A stretch of 64,000 nt of DNA from Noviherbaspirillum malthae (GTDB lineage: Bacteria > Pseudomonadota > Gammaproteobacteria > Burkholderiales > Burkholderiaceae_D), in assembly GCF_015352985.1 (NCBI RefSeq), contig NZ_JACYXF010000009.1, positions 62,001 through 126,000 on the forward strand, given 5' to 3'. Of the stretch, positions 1 to 10,104 are shown one piece after another. The position numbers were made by a program, and so were the translations under genes. The first letter of the stretch is position 1. Each line of letters begins with the position of its first letter. A model generated the notes under the pieces. It saw nothing but the letters and a program-made list of their open reading frames with translations. It was not told the origin of the DNA and searched no databases.

Positions 1-1
1 G

Positions 2-547
2 TCCTTGCCCCAGCACCAGCGCGTCAAGCGCGGCATGACGCGCACCTTCCAGATCAACACGCTGTTCGCCGGCCTCACGGTTCTCGAATCGGTGATGCTG
101 GCCATCTGCGAACGCGAGGGCAAGCACTTCGTCTGGACCAGGACGGTCGCGCAGCAGCATGCCCAGATCGAGGAGGCCATGGCGCTGCTGGCCATGCTCA
201 AGCTCGAACGCGATGCCTCGACCGTCACGCGCAGCCTGCCTTACGGCAAGCAGAGGCTCGTGGAAATCGCGCTGGCGCTGGCAACGAAACCGAAAGTGCT
301 GCTGCTCGACGAACCGGCCGCCGGCATACCGCAGGCCGAGAGCAAGGAATTGTTCGACGTCATCGCGAAGCTGCCGCGCGAAGTGACGATCCTGTTCATC
401 GAGCACGACATGGGACTGGTGTTCCGTTTCGCCGAGCGCATCACGGTGCTGGTGGGAGGCAAGGTGCTTACCGAGGGCACGCCGGAAGAGATCGCGGCCG
501 ATCCGCGCGTCAAGGAAGTGTATCTGGGGGAGGCCGAACATGCCTGA
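2..547 (+). CDS. livG: Liv-type ABC transporter ATPase (LivG-like), 5' end outside window
   Basis: This is the C-terminal part of a LivG-type ATPase of a branched-chain amino acid (HAAT family) importer. The frame is open to the window edge, so the Walker A loop lies upstream and is not seen. Visible are the Q-loop region (RTFQIN), the atypical ABC signature LPYGKQ in place of LSGGQ, Walker B with the catalytic glutamate (VLLLDEPAAG) and the switch histidine (IEHD). The last 8 bases overlap the next gene, a LivF-type partner, which supports an operon. It is a separate paralogue of the complete livG at 39647; the natural substrate of this copy cannot be read from the window. Confidence 0.93.
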   Translation, partial: SLPQHQRVKRGMTRTFQINTLFAGLTVLESVMLAICEREGKHFVWTRTVAQQHAQIEEAMALLAMLKLERDASTVTRSLPYGKQRLVEIALALATKPKVLLLDEPAAGIPQAESKELFDVIAKLPREVTILFIEHDMGLVFRFAERITVLVGGKVLTEGTPEEIAADPRVKEVYLGEAEHA

Positions 548-1241
548 ACTGCTCGCGCTCGACAAGGTCACTGCCGGCTACGGCGAATCGGTGGTGCTCG
601 AAGGCATCTCGCTCGCCATGCAGGAGGGGGACAGCCTGGCGCTGCTGGGCCGCAACGGTGTCGGCAAGACCAGCCTGCTGGTCACGCTGATGGGACTCAC
701 GCGCCTGCACGGGGGCAGCATCCGCTGGCAGGGCAAGGACATCATGCGGATGTCAACCCATGAACGGGCGCATGCCGGGCTGGGATGGGTACCGCAGGAG
801 CGTTACATGTTTCCTTCGCTGACGGTGGAGGAGCATTTGACGGTGGTGGCCCGCCCCGGTGAATGGGACGTGAAGAAGATCTACGAGATTTTCCCGCGCC
901 TGCAGGAGCGCCGGGCCAACATGGGCAACCAGCTGTCGGGCGGCGAACAGCAGATGCTGGCGATCGCGCGGGCGCTGATGGTCAACCCGAAACTCCTGCT
1001 GCTGGACGAGCCGATGGAAGGCCTGGCGCCCATCATCGTGCAGGAACTGACGCGGGTGATTCGCGCCCTGGTCGTGGAGCGCGGCATGTCGGTGATCGTG
1101 GTGGAGCAGCATGCGCGGCTGGCGCTGTCGCTGACGAAGAAGGCCGTGGTGCTGGACCGCGGAAGGGTGGTGCACGAGTCCGACAGCGACAGCCTGATGC
1201 AGGATCCCGAAACGCTCAACCGTCTGGTGGCAGTGGCCTAG
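540..1241 (+). CDS. livF: Liv-type ABC transporter ATPase (LivF-like)
   Basis: This is the second ATPase subunit of the same HAAT-family importer; it should sit on the cytoplasmic face and pair with LivG on the LivHM permeases. The 233-residue protein has Walker A GRNGVGKT at 37-44, the signature LSGGEQQ, Walker B LLLLDEP and an H-loop histidine (VVEQH), all in normal order and at normal length for LivF. The ATG overlaps the end of the upstream ATPase by 8 bases, indicating translational coupling. No permease or binding-protein gene follows directly; the permeases presumably lie upstream of the window. Family assignment is secure, the substrate is not. Confidence 0.95.
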   Translation: MPELLALDKVTAGYGESVVLEGISLAMQEGDSLALLGRNGVGKTSLLVTLMGLTRLHGGSIRWQGKDIMRMSTHERAHAGLGWVPQERYMFPSLTVEEHLTVVARPGEWDVKKIYEIFPRLQERRANMGNQLSGGEQQMLAIARALMVNPKLLLLDEPMEGLAPIIVQELTRVIRALVVERGMSVIVVEQHARLALSLTKKAVVLDRGRVVHESDSDSLMQDPETLNRLVAVA

Positions 1242-1287
1242 TGCTGCCCGTCTGCATCGGCGGGAGGGGCCAGCACGCAAACAGGAT

Positions 1288-2523
1288 GTGGTGGACAATA
1301 CGCGCATGACAATTTCCCGCGAATCCACCCCAGGCCGCGTCAAGGCGGCCTCCCTGCCGCTTCTCGCCTTGACCATCTTCCTGGTCGGCATCAATCTGCG
1401 TCCCGCGCTGTCGGGTGTTGCACCGGTGCTGGCGGCGATCCGCGCCTCGACTGGACTGTCGGCGACCGGTGCCGGCGGCCTGACGACGCTGCCCGTGCTG
1501 TGCTTCGGCATCATCGCGCCGCTGGGTCCGCTGCTGGCCAGGCGCTATTCGGCCGAACGCACCATCCTGTTCGCCTTGCTGCTGCTGGCCGCCGGCATTG
1601 TGCTGCGCGGATTCTTCGGCCTGCCGGGCCTGTTCGCCGGTACCTTCCTCGCGGGCGCGAGCATCGGCGTGGCGATGGTGCTCCTGCCCAGCATCATCAA
1701 GCGCGATTTCGCCCATAACATCAGCTTCATCACCGGCCTCTATACGATGGCGCTGTCCCTGGGCGCGGCGGTGGCGGCGGGCGCTGCCGTTCCCCTGCAG
1801 CAGGCGGCAGGCGGCGAGTGGCGCGTATCGCTTGCCTTCTGGGCGCTGCCGGCGCTGCTCGGCGCGCTGGCGTGGCGCGCGCAGGGCATGCGCGGCGCTT
1901 CCGGGCCGCAGCAGAACCGCTACCGCGTCAGCGGCCTGAGCAGGAGCAGGGTGGCCTGGTATGTCTCCCTGTTCATGGGGCTGCAGTCGGTGCTGGCCTA
2001 TTGCGTATTCGGCTGGCTGCCCACCATCCTCATCGACCACGGCTTCACGCCGCTGAGCGCCGGCGCGGTGCTGTCGACCTCGATCGCGGCCCAGCTCGTC
2101 ACGGCACTGGCCGGACCCTGGCTTGCCACCCGCGGGCGGGACCAGCGCCTAATCGTCGTCGTCATGATGTCCATGACGCTGGTCGGCCTGATGGCCTGCA
2201 TGTATGCGCCGCCTGAACAAGTCTGGCTGTGGGCCCTCGTGCTCGGTTTCGGCCAGGGCGGCAGCTTCAGCGTTGCCACCATGCTGGTGGTGCTGCGTTC
2301 GCCCAACGCGCATGTCGTGGCGGCGCTGTCGGGCATGTCGCAGCTGGTCGGCTATCTGCTGGCCGCGACCGGTCCTTTCATCACCGGCCTGCTCAGGGAT
2401 GCCACCGACGGCTGGAATGTCCCTGCGGCTTTCTTCGTGATCGTCGGCCTCGCCGCCACCCTCGCGGGCGTCGGCGCCGGACAGAAGCTGTATGTGAATG
2501 CGGCGGTGCGGGAAGCGGCATAG
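1288..2523 (+). CDS. MFS transporter, CynX/NimT family
   Basis: This is a 12-helix major facilitator protein of about 411 residues in the inner membrane. The first helix carries GINLRPALSGVAPVL, a sequence typical of the cyanate permease/2-nitroimidazole exporter (CynX/NimT) group, followed by regularly spaced hydrophobic segments and short basic cytoplasmic loops. I used the GTG at 1288; an in-frame ATG at 1306 would remove six residues and is equally plausible because neither has a strong ribosome binding site. The gene stands alone, 46 bases after livF. Members of this group export or import small anions and nitro-aromatics; no cyanase or nitroreductase gene is nearby, so the substrate is unknown. 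Confidence 0.88.
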   Translation: MVDNTRMTISRESTPGRVKAASLPLLALTIFLVGINLRPALSGVAPVLAAIRASTGLSATGAGGLTTLPVLCFGIIAPLGPLLARRYSAERTILFALLLLAAGIVLRGFFGLPGLFAGTFLAGASIGVAMVLLPSIIKRDFAHNISFITGLYTMALSLGAAVAAGAAVPLQQAAGGEWRVSLAFWALPALLGALAWRAQGMRGASGPQQNRYRVSGLSRSRVAWYVSLFMGLQSVLAYCVFGWLPTILIDHGFTPLSAGAVLSTSIAAQLVTALAGPWLATRGRDQRLIVVVMMSMTLVGLMACMYAPPEQVWLWALVLGFGQGGSFSVATMLVVLRSPNAHVVAALSGMSQLVGYLLAATGPFITGLLRDATDGWNVPAAFFVIVGLAATLAGVGAGQKLYVNAAVREAA

Positions 2524-2613
2524 GCGGACATGGGCCGGCATGAACCGGTGCCGGCTTTCTGTCAGGTAACTGACAGATGCTAGAATCTGCAACATCCACA
2601 GCCGCCAGCCGCC

Positions 2614-3291
2614 ATGCCCTTATCCAGACTGATTCCGCTCGACACGCAGAGCCATCTGCATATCTCGCATGACCCCGGGCGTGGCTGGCTGTATTGCGAC
2701 TGGATTGGGTACCAGACGGTCGGGTCGGTGCAGGAGGGGTGCGACCGCATGCTCGAGCTGATGGTCGGGGAGCAGGCATTCAAGGTCCTCAACGACAATA
2801 CCCGCGTGCTCGGCATCTGGTCGGGCGCAGCCTCCTGGGTGGCCACCGACTGGTTTCCCCGCATGCGCGAAGCCGGCATGCTGCGCTTCGCCTGGATCTA
2901 CAGCGCAAGCCGCTTCTCCCAGATTTCCACCGATACTGCCTTGTCCCTGCTCGATACCGGCGCCAGCATCAAGGTGTTCTACGAAACCAGCGAAGCCTTC
3001 GAATGGCTTGACGAGTCGGACCAGCGCGAAGCCCAGATGACCGCCTGGGTCGAGCAGAACCGGCGCGAAGGCACGCCGGCGCAAGTGGTTTCCCTGGTGC
3101 TGAGCCATCACTGGACGCCGGTGCGGGCATGGCGGGAATACCTCGGCATTTCACAAGCGCAGATGGCTTCCCGCCTCGGCATATCGCAGCTCGAATACGC
3201 GGCGCGCGAGACGGTGCTGCATCTCAACGCCATACACCGCGAACAGATCGCCGCCGTGCTCGGCGTGCGCAGCGGGCTGCTGGAAGTGTAG
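2614..3291 (+). CDS. STAS-like domain protein with C-terminal helix-turn-helix
   Basis: This 225-residue soluble protein appears to have two parts. Residues 1 to about 130 resemble the SpoIIAA/STAS-like fold found in small single-domain proteins, recalled mainly from Bacteroidetes: KVLNDNTRVLGIWS, then SWVATDWFPRM and RFAWIYSASRFSQIS. Residues about 165-220 look like a Cro/CI-type helix-turn-helix (REYLGISQAQMASRLGISQ). A short acidic, glutamine-rich linker separates them. It could be a regulator whose N-terminal domain senses a ligand or partner. The gene is monocistronic, converges on the ZIP gene and has no diagnostic neighbour. The assignment is from memory of sequence patterns, so the function remains open. 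Confidence 0.7.
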   Translation: MPLSRLIPLDTQSHLHISHDPGRGWLYCDWIGYQTVGSVQEGCDRMLELMVGEQAFKVLNDNTRVLGIWSGAASWVATDWFPRMREAGMLRFAWIYSASRFSQISTDTALSLLDTGASIKVFYETSEAFEWLDESDQREAQMTAWVEQNRREGTPAQVVSLVLSHHWTPVRAWREYLGISQAQMASRLGISQLEYAARETVLHLNAIHREQIAAVLGVRSGLLEV

Positions 3292-3316
3292 GGACCAGAC
3301 GCGACAAACCGGTGCC

Positions 3317-4081
3317 TCATCCGCCCATCTTGCTCAGCGTGAATGCGGCGAGAAAGCCGCCGACCGCAATCAGGCCGGTCAGGTCGTGCGTGTGCTCGAA
3401 GGCTTCCGGAATCATGGTGTCGGCGATCATGGCCAGGATGGCGCCGGCGGCGACCGCGGTGGTCGCGGATGTCACGCCCGCAGAAAAATGCTGGAACACG
3501 CTGTAGCCGACCAGCGCGGCAATGCCCGATGCCAGCGCGATGCCGCCCCATATGCCGAAGATGTAAGCCGGGGTGCGGCCGGCCTTCTTCATGCCGGATG
3601 CGCTCGACAATCCTTCGGGAATGTTGGACAGGAAAATCGCCGCGACTGCGACCGCGCTGACCGCATGGCCGCCGACCATGGAGAGGCCGATCACGATGGA
3701 CTCGGGAATCCCGTCGAGCAGGGCGCCGACGGCGATCGCCAGTCCGCTGCCGCTGTCTTCGCTTTCCTTGGTCTGCTGGTGCCCGGAGCGCTTGCGATGC
3801 TTGGCTCCCTGGCGCGCGAGCAGCCAGTTTGCCGCCGTGTACACCGCCGCGCCGCCGAGAAATCCGATGGCGGTCGAACTGAAGCCGCCTTTTTCATAGG
3901 CTTCTTCCATCAGTTCGAAGGACAGCGCGGAGATCAGCACCCCGCTGCCGAAAGCCATGATGCCGGCGATCAGGCGCTGCGGCACGCGAACGAAGTAGCC
4001 GATGGCCGCACCGAGCAGAAGGGCGCCCCCGGCAACCGTGCCCCAGAAACCGGCCTGCAGCCAAATCGGGATACCGTGCAT
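3317..4081 (-). CDS. ZIP family divalent metal transporter
   Basis: This is a ZIP-family metal ion permease of 254 residues with about eight predicted membrane helices and a basic, histidine-containing loop near the middle (KHRKRSGHQQ). The two metal-site helices read LDGIPESIVIG and LSNIPEGLSS, so the usual HN-x-PEG histidines are replaced by Asp-Gly and Ser-Asn; the PE cores remain. Transport of zinc or another divalent metal is the family role, but the altered site makes specificity uncertain. I chose the ATG at 4081 because GGTGAGG lies at a good distance upstream; ATGs at 4090 or further up extend the N-terminus. No metal-responsive regulator is adjacent. Confidence 0.85.
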   Translation of the reverse strand: MHGIPIWLQAGFWGTVAGGALLLGAAIGYFVRVPQRLIAGIMAFGSGVLISALSFELMEEAYEKGGFSSTAIGFLGGAAVYTAANWLLARQGAKHRKRSGHQQTKESEDSGSGLAIAVGALLDGIPESIVIGLSMVGGHAVSAVAVAAIFLSNIPEGLSSASGMKKAGRTPAYIFGIWGGIALASGIAALVGYSVFQHFSAGVTSATTAVAAGAILAMIADTMIPEAFEHTHDLTGLIAVGGFLAAFTLSKMGG

Positions 4082-4291
4082 GTGTTTCATCCTCACCGTC
4101 AGCGTGCCATCGTGCCGGCACAAACCGTATCGGCTTGGGCAAAGCCGGCCGGTACGGAACTTGTCTTGTCTCCTGATTAAATGACGGTGCCGCGCGAAGA
4201 AGGTTCACGCGCAAGTCTTCAGGCTTGCCGATTCGCTGCCATCCGGCATGTCGGATGGACCATGCCGTACTTGCCATGCTTGCCGAGCATG

Positions 4292-4330
4292 CCCGAAAAA
4301 GAAGAGGGGCCACCCTGCCGGCGGCCCCTC
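4292..4330 (-). terminator. Rho-independent terminator after Liv-type binding protein gene
   Basis: An 8-bp perfect stem (GAGGGGCC/GGCCCCTC, 4304-4311 with 4323-4330) is followed on the minus strand by a T-rich run (TTCTTTTTC). It begins 30 bases past the stop of the binding-protein gene. Confidence 0.85.
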
Positions 4331-4360
4331 CATGATGTGGCTTGCGGTTTTCGTTTCGGC

Positions 4361-5536
4361 TTACTTGCCGGTGTCCTTCATGTCGGCAAACTTGTCGAAC
4401 TCCACGTTGTAGACTTCGCCGTTCACCTTTTCCACCTTGCGGATATAGACCGTCTGCACCACGTCGCGGGTGGCGGGGTCGATCGTGATCGGGCCGCGCG
4501 GGCTGTTGATCTTCATGCCCTTGAGGGCTGCCATGGCCTTGTCGCCGTCGATCTTGCCGTTGAGCTTCCTCGACACCTCATAGATGGCGTGGATGCCGTC
4601 ATAGGCGGCCACGGCCATGAAGTTAGGACGGCCGCTGCCCGGGTTGGCGTCGGCGAAGTTCTTGAGGAAGGTCTTGTTCTCCGGCGAATCGTGGGCCGCC
4701 GAGTAATGGAAGCTGGTGATCACGCCCAGCACCGCATCGCCCATGGCCGGCAGCACATGGTCGTCGGTCAGGTCGCCTGTCGCGATGACCTTGATGCCGG
4801 CTTCCGCCAGTCCGCGCTCGCGATAGCCCTTCATGAAGGCGATGCCCTGTTCGCCGGCCGGCACGAAGATGAACACCGCTTCCGGCTTGGCATCCTTGAT
4901 GCGCTGGATATACGGAGCGAACTCGGGATTGCGCAGCGGAACGCGGATCGACTCGACCACCTGTCCGCCGCCGCCGATGAAGTTGGTCTTGAAGGCGGTT
5001 TCCGCATCGATGCCGGGGCCGTAGTCGGCCACCAGCGTGACGACTTTCTTGACGTTGTTCTTGACCGCCCAGGTCGCCATCGGGCCGGAGACCTGCGGCA
5101 GCGTCATCGACACGCGGGCGATGTAATTCGACTTGGTGGTGATGATCGAGGTCGCGGCGTTCATGATGATCATCGGCTTCTTCGCCTGTTCGGCGATCGG
5201 CGCCACCGCGAGCGCTTCCGGAGTCAGGCCGAAGCCGGCAAGGAAGTCCACCTTGTCGCGCACCACGAGTTCCTGCGCCAGGCGCTTGGCCACTTCCGGC
5301 ACCGGGCCGGTGGTGTCCTTGATGATGATCTCGACCTTCTTGCCCGCGACCTTGTCGCCGTGCTGCTTCATGTAGGCCTTGATGCCGCTTTCCATCTGCT
5401 TGCCGTAGTCGGCGAAGGGGCCGGAGAAGGGCGCCACTAGGCCGACCTTGATGGTTTCCTGCGCATGGGCCGCGATGCCGGTAAGCCCGAGGGTGCCGAT
5501 GGCGGCGATGGATGCCAGTATCTTGCTGATCTTCAT
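4361..5536 (-). CDS. Liv-type ABC transporter substrate-binding protein
   Basis: This 391-residue protein is a type I periplasmic binding protein of the HAAT (LivJ/LivK) family. It has a signal peptide with cleavage expected after AHA at residues 23-25 and the mature start QETIKVGLVAPFSGPFADYG, typical of the family. The start at 5536 is fixed by AGGAGA at ideal spacing; the longer open frame upstream is not used. It lies 195 bases downstream of pobA on the same strand and ends in a strong terminator, so it may share the pobA transcript or be induced with it. Related proteins bind branched-chain amino acids, but several in soil bacteria bind aromatic acids. The pobA context makes an aromatic ligand an attractive but unproven idea. 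Confidence 0.92.
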   Translation of the reverse strand: MKISKILASIAAIGTLGLTGIAAHAQETIKVGLVAPFSGPFADYGKQMESGIKAYMKQHGDKVAGKKVEIIIKDTTGPVPEVAKRLAQELVVRDKVDFLAGFGLTPEALAVAPIAEQAKKPMIIMNAATSIITTKSNYIARVSMTLPQVSGPMATWAVKNNVKKVVTLVADYGPGIDAETAFKTNFIGGGGQVVESIRVPLRNPEFAPYIQRIKDAKPEAVFIFVPAGEQGIAFMKGYRERGLAEAGIKVIATGDLTDDHVLPAMGDAVLGVITSFHYSAAHDSPENKTFLKNFADANPGSGRPNFMAVAAYDGIHAIYEVSRKLNGKIDGDKAMAALKGMKINSPRGPITIDPATRDVVQTVYIRKVEKVNGEVYNVEFDKFADMKDTGK

Positions 5537-5731
5537 GCTTGTCTCCTGTGATGGCCCGGGGCCATTGAAGGTTATTGGTCTTTGCAAATCAGGGCCGGCT
5601 TGCCCGCAGGCGGCGACAGGGCCGGGAACTGCTTTGGGTCATCATAACTGAATCGTTGTGCGCTTAGCAGCCGCATGTTCGCCTAACGCACGCTTTCGGC
5701 GGATGCGCCGGCAGTGCCGGCTCAATACTTT

Positions 5732-6937
<1,206 letters not shown>

Positions 6938-7013
6938 CTATGCGCTATCTTCGTTCCGGAAACGCCGGTTGAGAATGGACTTTTTTGGGAATAAATTGTA
7001 CTTTTCGCATATT

Positions 7014-7027
7014 TGCGGATGTCCGCA
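7014..7027. promoter_or_regulatory. Palindrome in the pobA/pobR divergent promoter region
   Basis: TGCGGATGTCCGCA is an inverted repeat with 6-bp arms and a 2-bp centre in the 159-bp gap between pobA and the divergent AraC-type regulator. Its place makes it a candidate operator; binding is inferred, not shown. Confidence 0.4.
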
Positions 7028-7072
7028 CGTCTGGTTTCCGGGCATCGGGCACGGAATGCGTAAGGAGAGGAA

Positions 7073-7993
7073 ATGACCAGCGTCGGCGCAGTACCCGTCT
7101 ATCAGCTGTACGGCGAGCATGAAAACTGGCCGACGCCGGAAATGGTGCACTGCGAGTCGATTGCGGCTCGCAGCCGTTTGCACAATTGGCACATCAAGCC
7201 GCATCAGCACACCGGCCTGTTCCAGATCCTGTATCTGGAGAGCGGCAGCGCCCGCATCCAGCTCGACGACCAGCAGAGAATGATGCACGCCGGCCATGTG
7301 CTGATGGTGCCGCAGATCTGCATACACGGTTTCGAGTTCGCCCGGGACACGGTGGGCCATGTGGTCACGCTGGCTTATCCGTTGATCAACAAGCTGACCC
7401 GCCAGATGCCGGACGGGCTGGCCAGCCTGACCAGCCCCAGCCTGCATGCGCTGGGCGAGGACCAGGAAAGCGCCTGCATCCGGATGGCCTTCGGCGCGCT
7501 TGACATGGAATACCGGGGCAGTGCGCCGCACCGCGACGTCCTGATCGAAGCGCTGCTAGGCGCCATCCTGGCCTGGCTGAGCCGTCATGCGATGCAGATG
7601 CCTTCCGGCATGCAGCGCGAGGCGGGCAGGGGTACCAGGCATTTCGCCCGCTTCTGCGAGTTGCTGGAAGAGAATTACCTGCAGCACCGGCCGGTCGGCT
7701 ACTATGCGAAGCGGCTCGGCATCACGGCCGCCCACCTCAACCTGCTGTGCCGCCAGACGGTCAGCAAGTCGGCGCTGGAACTCATCCATGAGCGCGTGCT
7801 GCTGGAGGCCAAGCGCAACCTCGTCTATACCTCGATGACCGTCAGCGAAGTGTCGTACGCCATCGGATTCTCCGATCCGGCCTATTTCACGCGCTTTTTC
7901 AAGCGCGCCGCCGGATGTCCGCCCAAGGATTTCCGGCAGCGCGCAGTTAGCGGTTATTCAACGGAATCGCCCGCCGAGGGGCATTTTCGATGA
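7073..7993 (+). CDS. pobR: AraC-family regulator, PobR-like
   Basis: This 306-residue protein has an N-terminal cupin-like sensing domain (HQHTGLFQILYLESG around residues 43-57 is typical of the AraC-type ligand pocket) and a C-terminal double helix-turn-helix between about 205 and 290, ending with VSEVSYAIGFSDPAYFTRFF, a classical AraC signature. AAGGAGAGG precedes the ATG. Its divergence from pobA indicates that it activates pobA in response to 4-hydroxybenzoate, as described for AraC-type PobR proteins in other proteobacteria. The specific effector is inferred from context. It is not of the IclR-type PobR class seen in Acinetobacter. Confidence 0.88.
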   Translation: MTSVGAVPVYQLYGEHENWPTPEMVHCESIAARSRLHNWHIKPHQHTGLFQILYLESGSARIQLDDQQRMMHAGHVLMVPQICIHGFEFARDTVGHVVTLAYPLINKLTRQMPDGLASLTSPSLHALGEDQESACIRMAFGALDMEYRGSAPHRDVLIEALLGAILAWLSRHAMQMPSGMQREAGRGTRHFARFCELLEENYLQHRPVGYYAKRLGITAAHLNLLCRQTVSKSALELIHERVLLEAKRNLVYTSMTVSEVSYAIGFSDPAYFTRFFKRAAGCPPKDFRQRAVSGYSTESPAEGHFR

Positions 7994-8059
7994 ACGGCGG
8001 CAAGCACCGTCGGCGCGCCTTCGATACAATGCCTGCTTCATGAAATAAGGAGTCCTTAC

Positions 8060-8629
8060 ATGGATGACCACGACTTTTCCGAAAAAGACTGGCGCCGGCT
8101 GTTGCGCCACATCGGTGAAGACCCGAACCGCCAGGGTTTGCATGAAACACCGAAGCGCGTCGACAAGGCGTGGCGGCACTGGACATCCGGCTACCATCAG
8201 GACCCGGCCGAGATCCTGAAGGTCTTTGAGGACGGCGCCGAAAAATACAACGAGCTCATCGTCGTGCGCGGCATCCCGGTGTACAGTCATTGCGAGCATC
8301 ACCTGGCACCGTTCTTCGGCACTGCTACCGTCGGCTATACCCCGAACGGCAAGATTGTCGGCCTGTCGAAACTGACGCGCCTGGTCGAATGCTTCGCCAA
8401 GCGCCTACAGGTGCAGGAGCGCCTCACCATCCAGGTCGCGGAAGCGCTGATGACCCATGTCGAGCCGCTGTCGGTCGGCGTCGTGATCCGCTGCCGCCAC
8501 ATGTGCATGGAAAGCCGCGGCATCCAGACGCCGGGCGAGGAAACCGTGACCTCGGCCCTGCTGGGCGAGATGCGCACCAATCTCGGCCTGCGTACCGAAT
8601 TCTTGTCGCTGGCGCGCGAGAAGGACTGA
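8060..8629 (+). CDS. folE: GTP cyclohydrolase I
   Basis: FolE converts GTP to 7,8-dihydroneopterin triphosphate, the first step of tetrahydrofolate synthesis. The 189-residue protein carries the zinc ligands Cys78 and His81 in the motif SHCEHHLAPF and Cys149 in RCRHMCMESRG; the region between is collinear with type I enzymes. The start ATG has a strong AAGGAG site. It stands alone, downstream of pobR, and is followed by a bidirectional terminator shared with the convergent NADH dehydrogenase gene. Nothing unusual is seen. Confidence 0.97.
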   Translation: MDDHDFSEKDWRRLLRHIGEDPNRQGLHETPKRVDKAWRHWTSGYHQDPAEILKVFEDGAEKYNELIVVRGIPVYSHCEHHLAPFFGTATVGYTPNGKIVGLSKLTRLVECFAKRLQVQERLTIQVAEALMTHVEPLSVGVVIRCRHMCMESRGIQTPGEETVTSALLGEMRTNLGLRTEFLSLAREKD

Positions 8630-8681
8630 ATCGAAGCAAGGTAGCGGCCCGCTCTGCATGAAGGCCGCAACACCGCATGAC

Positions 8682-8716
8682 AAAAAACACCGGCACGCGA
8701 GGCCGGTGTTTTTTTG
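8682..8716. terminator. Bidirectional Rho-independent terminator
   Basis: An 8-bp stem (ACACCGGC/GCCGGTGT, 8687-8694 with 8702-8709) is flanked by an A-run on the left and a T-run on the right, so it can serve folE (+) and the convergent ndh gene (-). Confidence 0.88.
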
Positions 8717-8739
8717 CCTGTTCCGTCAAGCCATTGATG

Positions 8740-10023
8740 TCAATGCAGCTTGACCGGCGGCGTCACCTTGCCGCGCAGCCAATGCGCCAAGCTTTGCGCA
8801 GCCATGCGCAAAAAGCCGTGCAGGGCCATCACATGCTTCTGATACATCAGGCCGTACAGCACGCGGGCCGCGATGCCGCCCACGAGCATCTCCCGTTCCG
8901 GATTGCTGCACAGCAGGCTGCCGACCGCGGCGACCGGGCCGAGGGAGACCAGCGAGCCGTAGTCGCGATACCGGAACGGCGGCCGCTCGCTTCCCCGGTC
9001 TGACGACAGGATCTCCGCCAGGTACATCGCCTGCTGGTGCGCCACTTGCGCGCGCGGCGGCACGGCGGCGCCGCTGGACGGGCAAACATAGCTGGAACAG
9101 TCGCCGATGGCGAAGATGTCGCGGTCTTCCAGCGTCTGCAGGCAGGGCGTCACGATGATCTGTCCCAGCCGGTTCAGGGCCAGGCCCATCGTCGCGCAGA
9201 CCTGCGGGCCTTCCACGCCGGCGGCCCAGAGCGTCATGTCCGATGGATGGCGCGTTCCGGCCGCATCCACCACGGCGTCCCGTTCGACGCGCGCCACGGT
9301 GGTGGAGGCGAGCACCCCGATGCCCAGCGAAGCGAGGTGGCGGGCCGCCCGGCGCGACAGGCGCGGATTGAGATGCGGCAGCAGCAGTTCGCCGCGTTCG
9401 ACGAGGCTGATGTGTACATCCCGTTCCGGATCGAGCGCATGCACGTTGTAGCGGGCCAGTTCGCGCACCGCATGGCTGAGTTCCGCCGCAAGCTCGACGC
9501 CGGTGGCGCCGCCGCCGACGATGACGAGCTTGACCGCCGTGCCCCGGCTGCTGGCCTGCATGCAGCAGGCGAGGAAGCGCTTGCGGAACTGTTCCGCTTC
9601 CCAGACGCTGTCCAGGGTCATCGAATGCTCGGCGGCGCCGGGAATATTGTAGAAATTGGTGACTGCGCCGAAGGCCAGGACCAGCTTGTCGTAGGAGATT
9701 GTCCGGGGCGGCAGGACCTCGGTGCCGTTTGCATCGCGGTAGGGGGCCAGCGATACGGTCTTGCGCCGGCGGTCCACGCCGAGCACTTCGCCGCAGGAGA
9801 ATTCGAAGCCGTGCTCTGCAGCCTGGGCCGCGTATTGCACTTCATGGACTTGGGGATCGCGCATGCCGGAAGCGACCGTATGCAGCAGCGGCTTCCAGAA
9901 ATGCGCGGGCGAGCGGTCGACCAGGATGATGCGGGCGCGGCCCCGCCTGCCCAGGCTGTCCCCCAACCGCGTTGCGAGCTCAAGCCCGCCGGCTCCCCCT
10001 CCTGCAATGACAATGGTTTGCAT
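8740..10023 (-). CDS. ndh: Type II NADH dehydrogenase (NDH-2)
   Basis: This is a 427-residue single-subunit FAD enzyme of the NDH-2 family, which passes electrons from NADH to quinone without pumping protons and binds peripherally to the inner membrane. It has two dinucleotide folds: GGGAGG at 8-13 for FAD and VIVGGGATGVELAAEL near 170 for NADH, and an AIGDCS motif for the second FAD contact. The C-terminal ~50 residues (ARVLYGLMYQKHVMAL and following) are amphipathic and fit the family membrane anchor. It converges on folE. Other pyridine-nucleotide quinone reductases of this superfamily cannot be excluded. Confidence 0.88.
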   Translation of the reverse strand: MQTIVIAGGGAGGLELATRLGDSLGRRGRARIILVDRSPAHFWKPLLHTVASGMRDPQVHEVQYAAQAAEHGFEFSCGEVLGVDRRRKTVSLAPYRDANGTEVLPPRTISYDKLVLAFGAVTNFYNIPGAAEHSMTLDSVWEAEQFRKRFLACCMQASSRGTAVKLVIVGGGATGVELAAELSHAVRELARYNVHALDPERDVHISLVERGELLLPHLNPRLSRRAARHLASLGIGVLASTTVARVERDAVVDAAGTRHPSDMTLWAAGVEGPQVCATMGLALNRLGQIIVTPCLQTLEDRDIFAIGDCSSYVCPSSGAAVPPRAQVAHQQAMYLAEILSSDRGSERPPFRYRDYGSLVSLGPVAAVGSLLCSNPEREMLVGGIAARVLYGLMYQKHVMALHGFLRMAAQSLAHWLRGKVTPPVKLH

Positions 10024-10104
10024 GACTTGCCTCCAGACTGATTGAAATTCCGAATCGATAAGGACCGAGCATCGCCTTGAATTCCGAGGTTGCGCTATGT
10101 CGCG

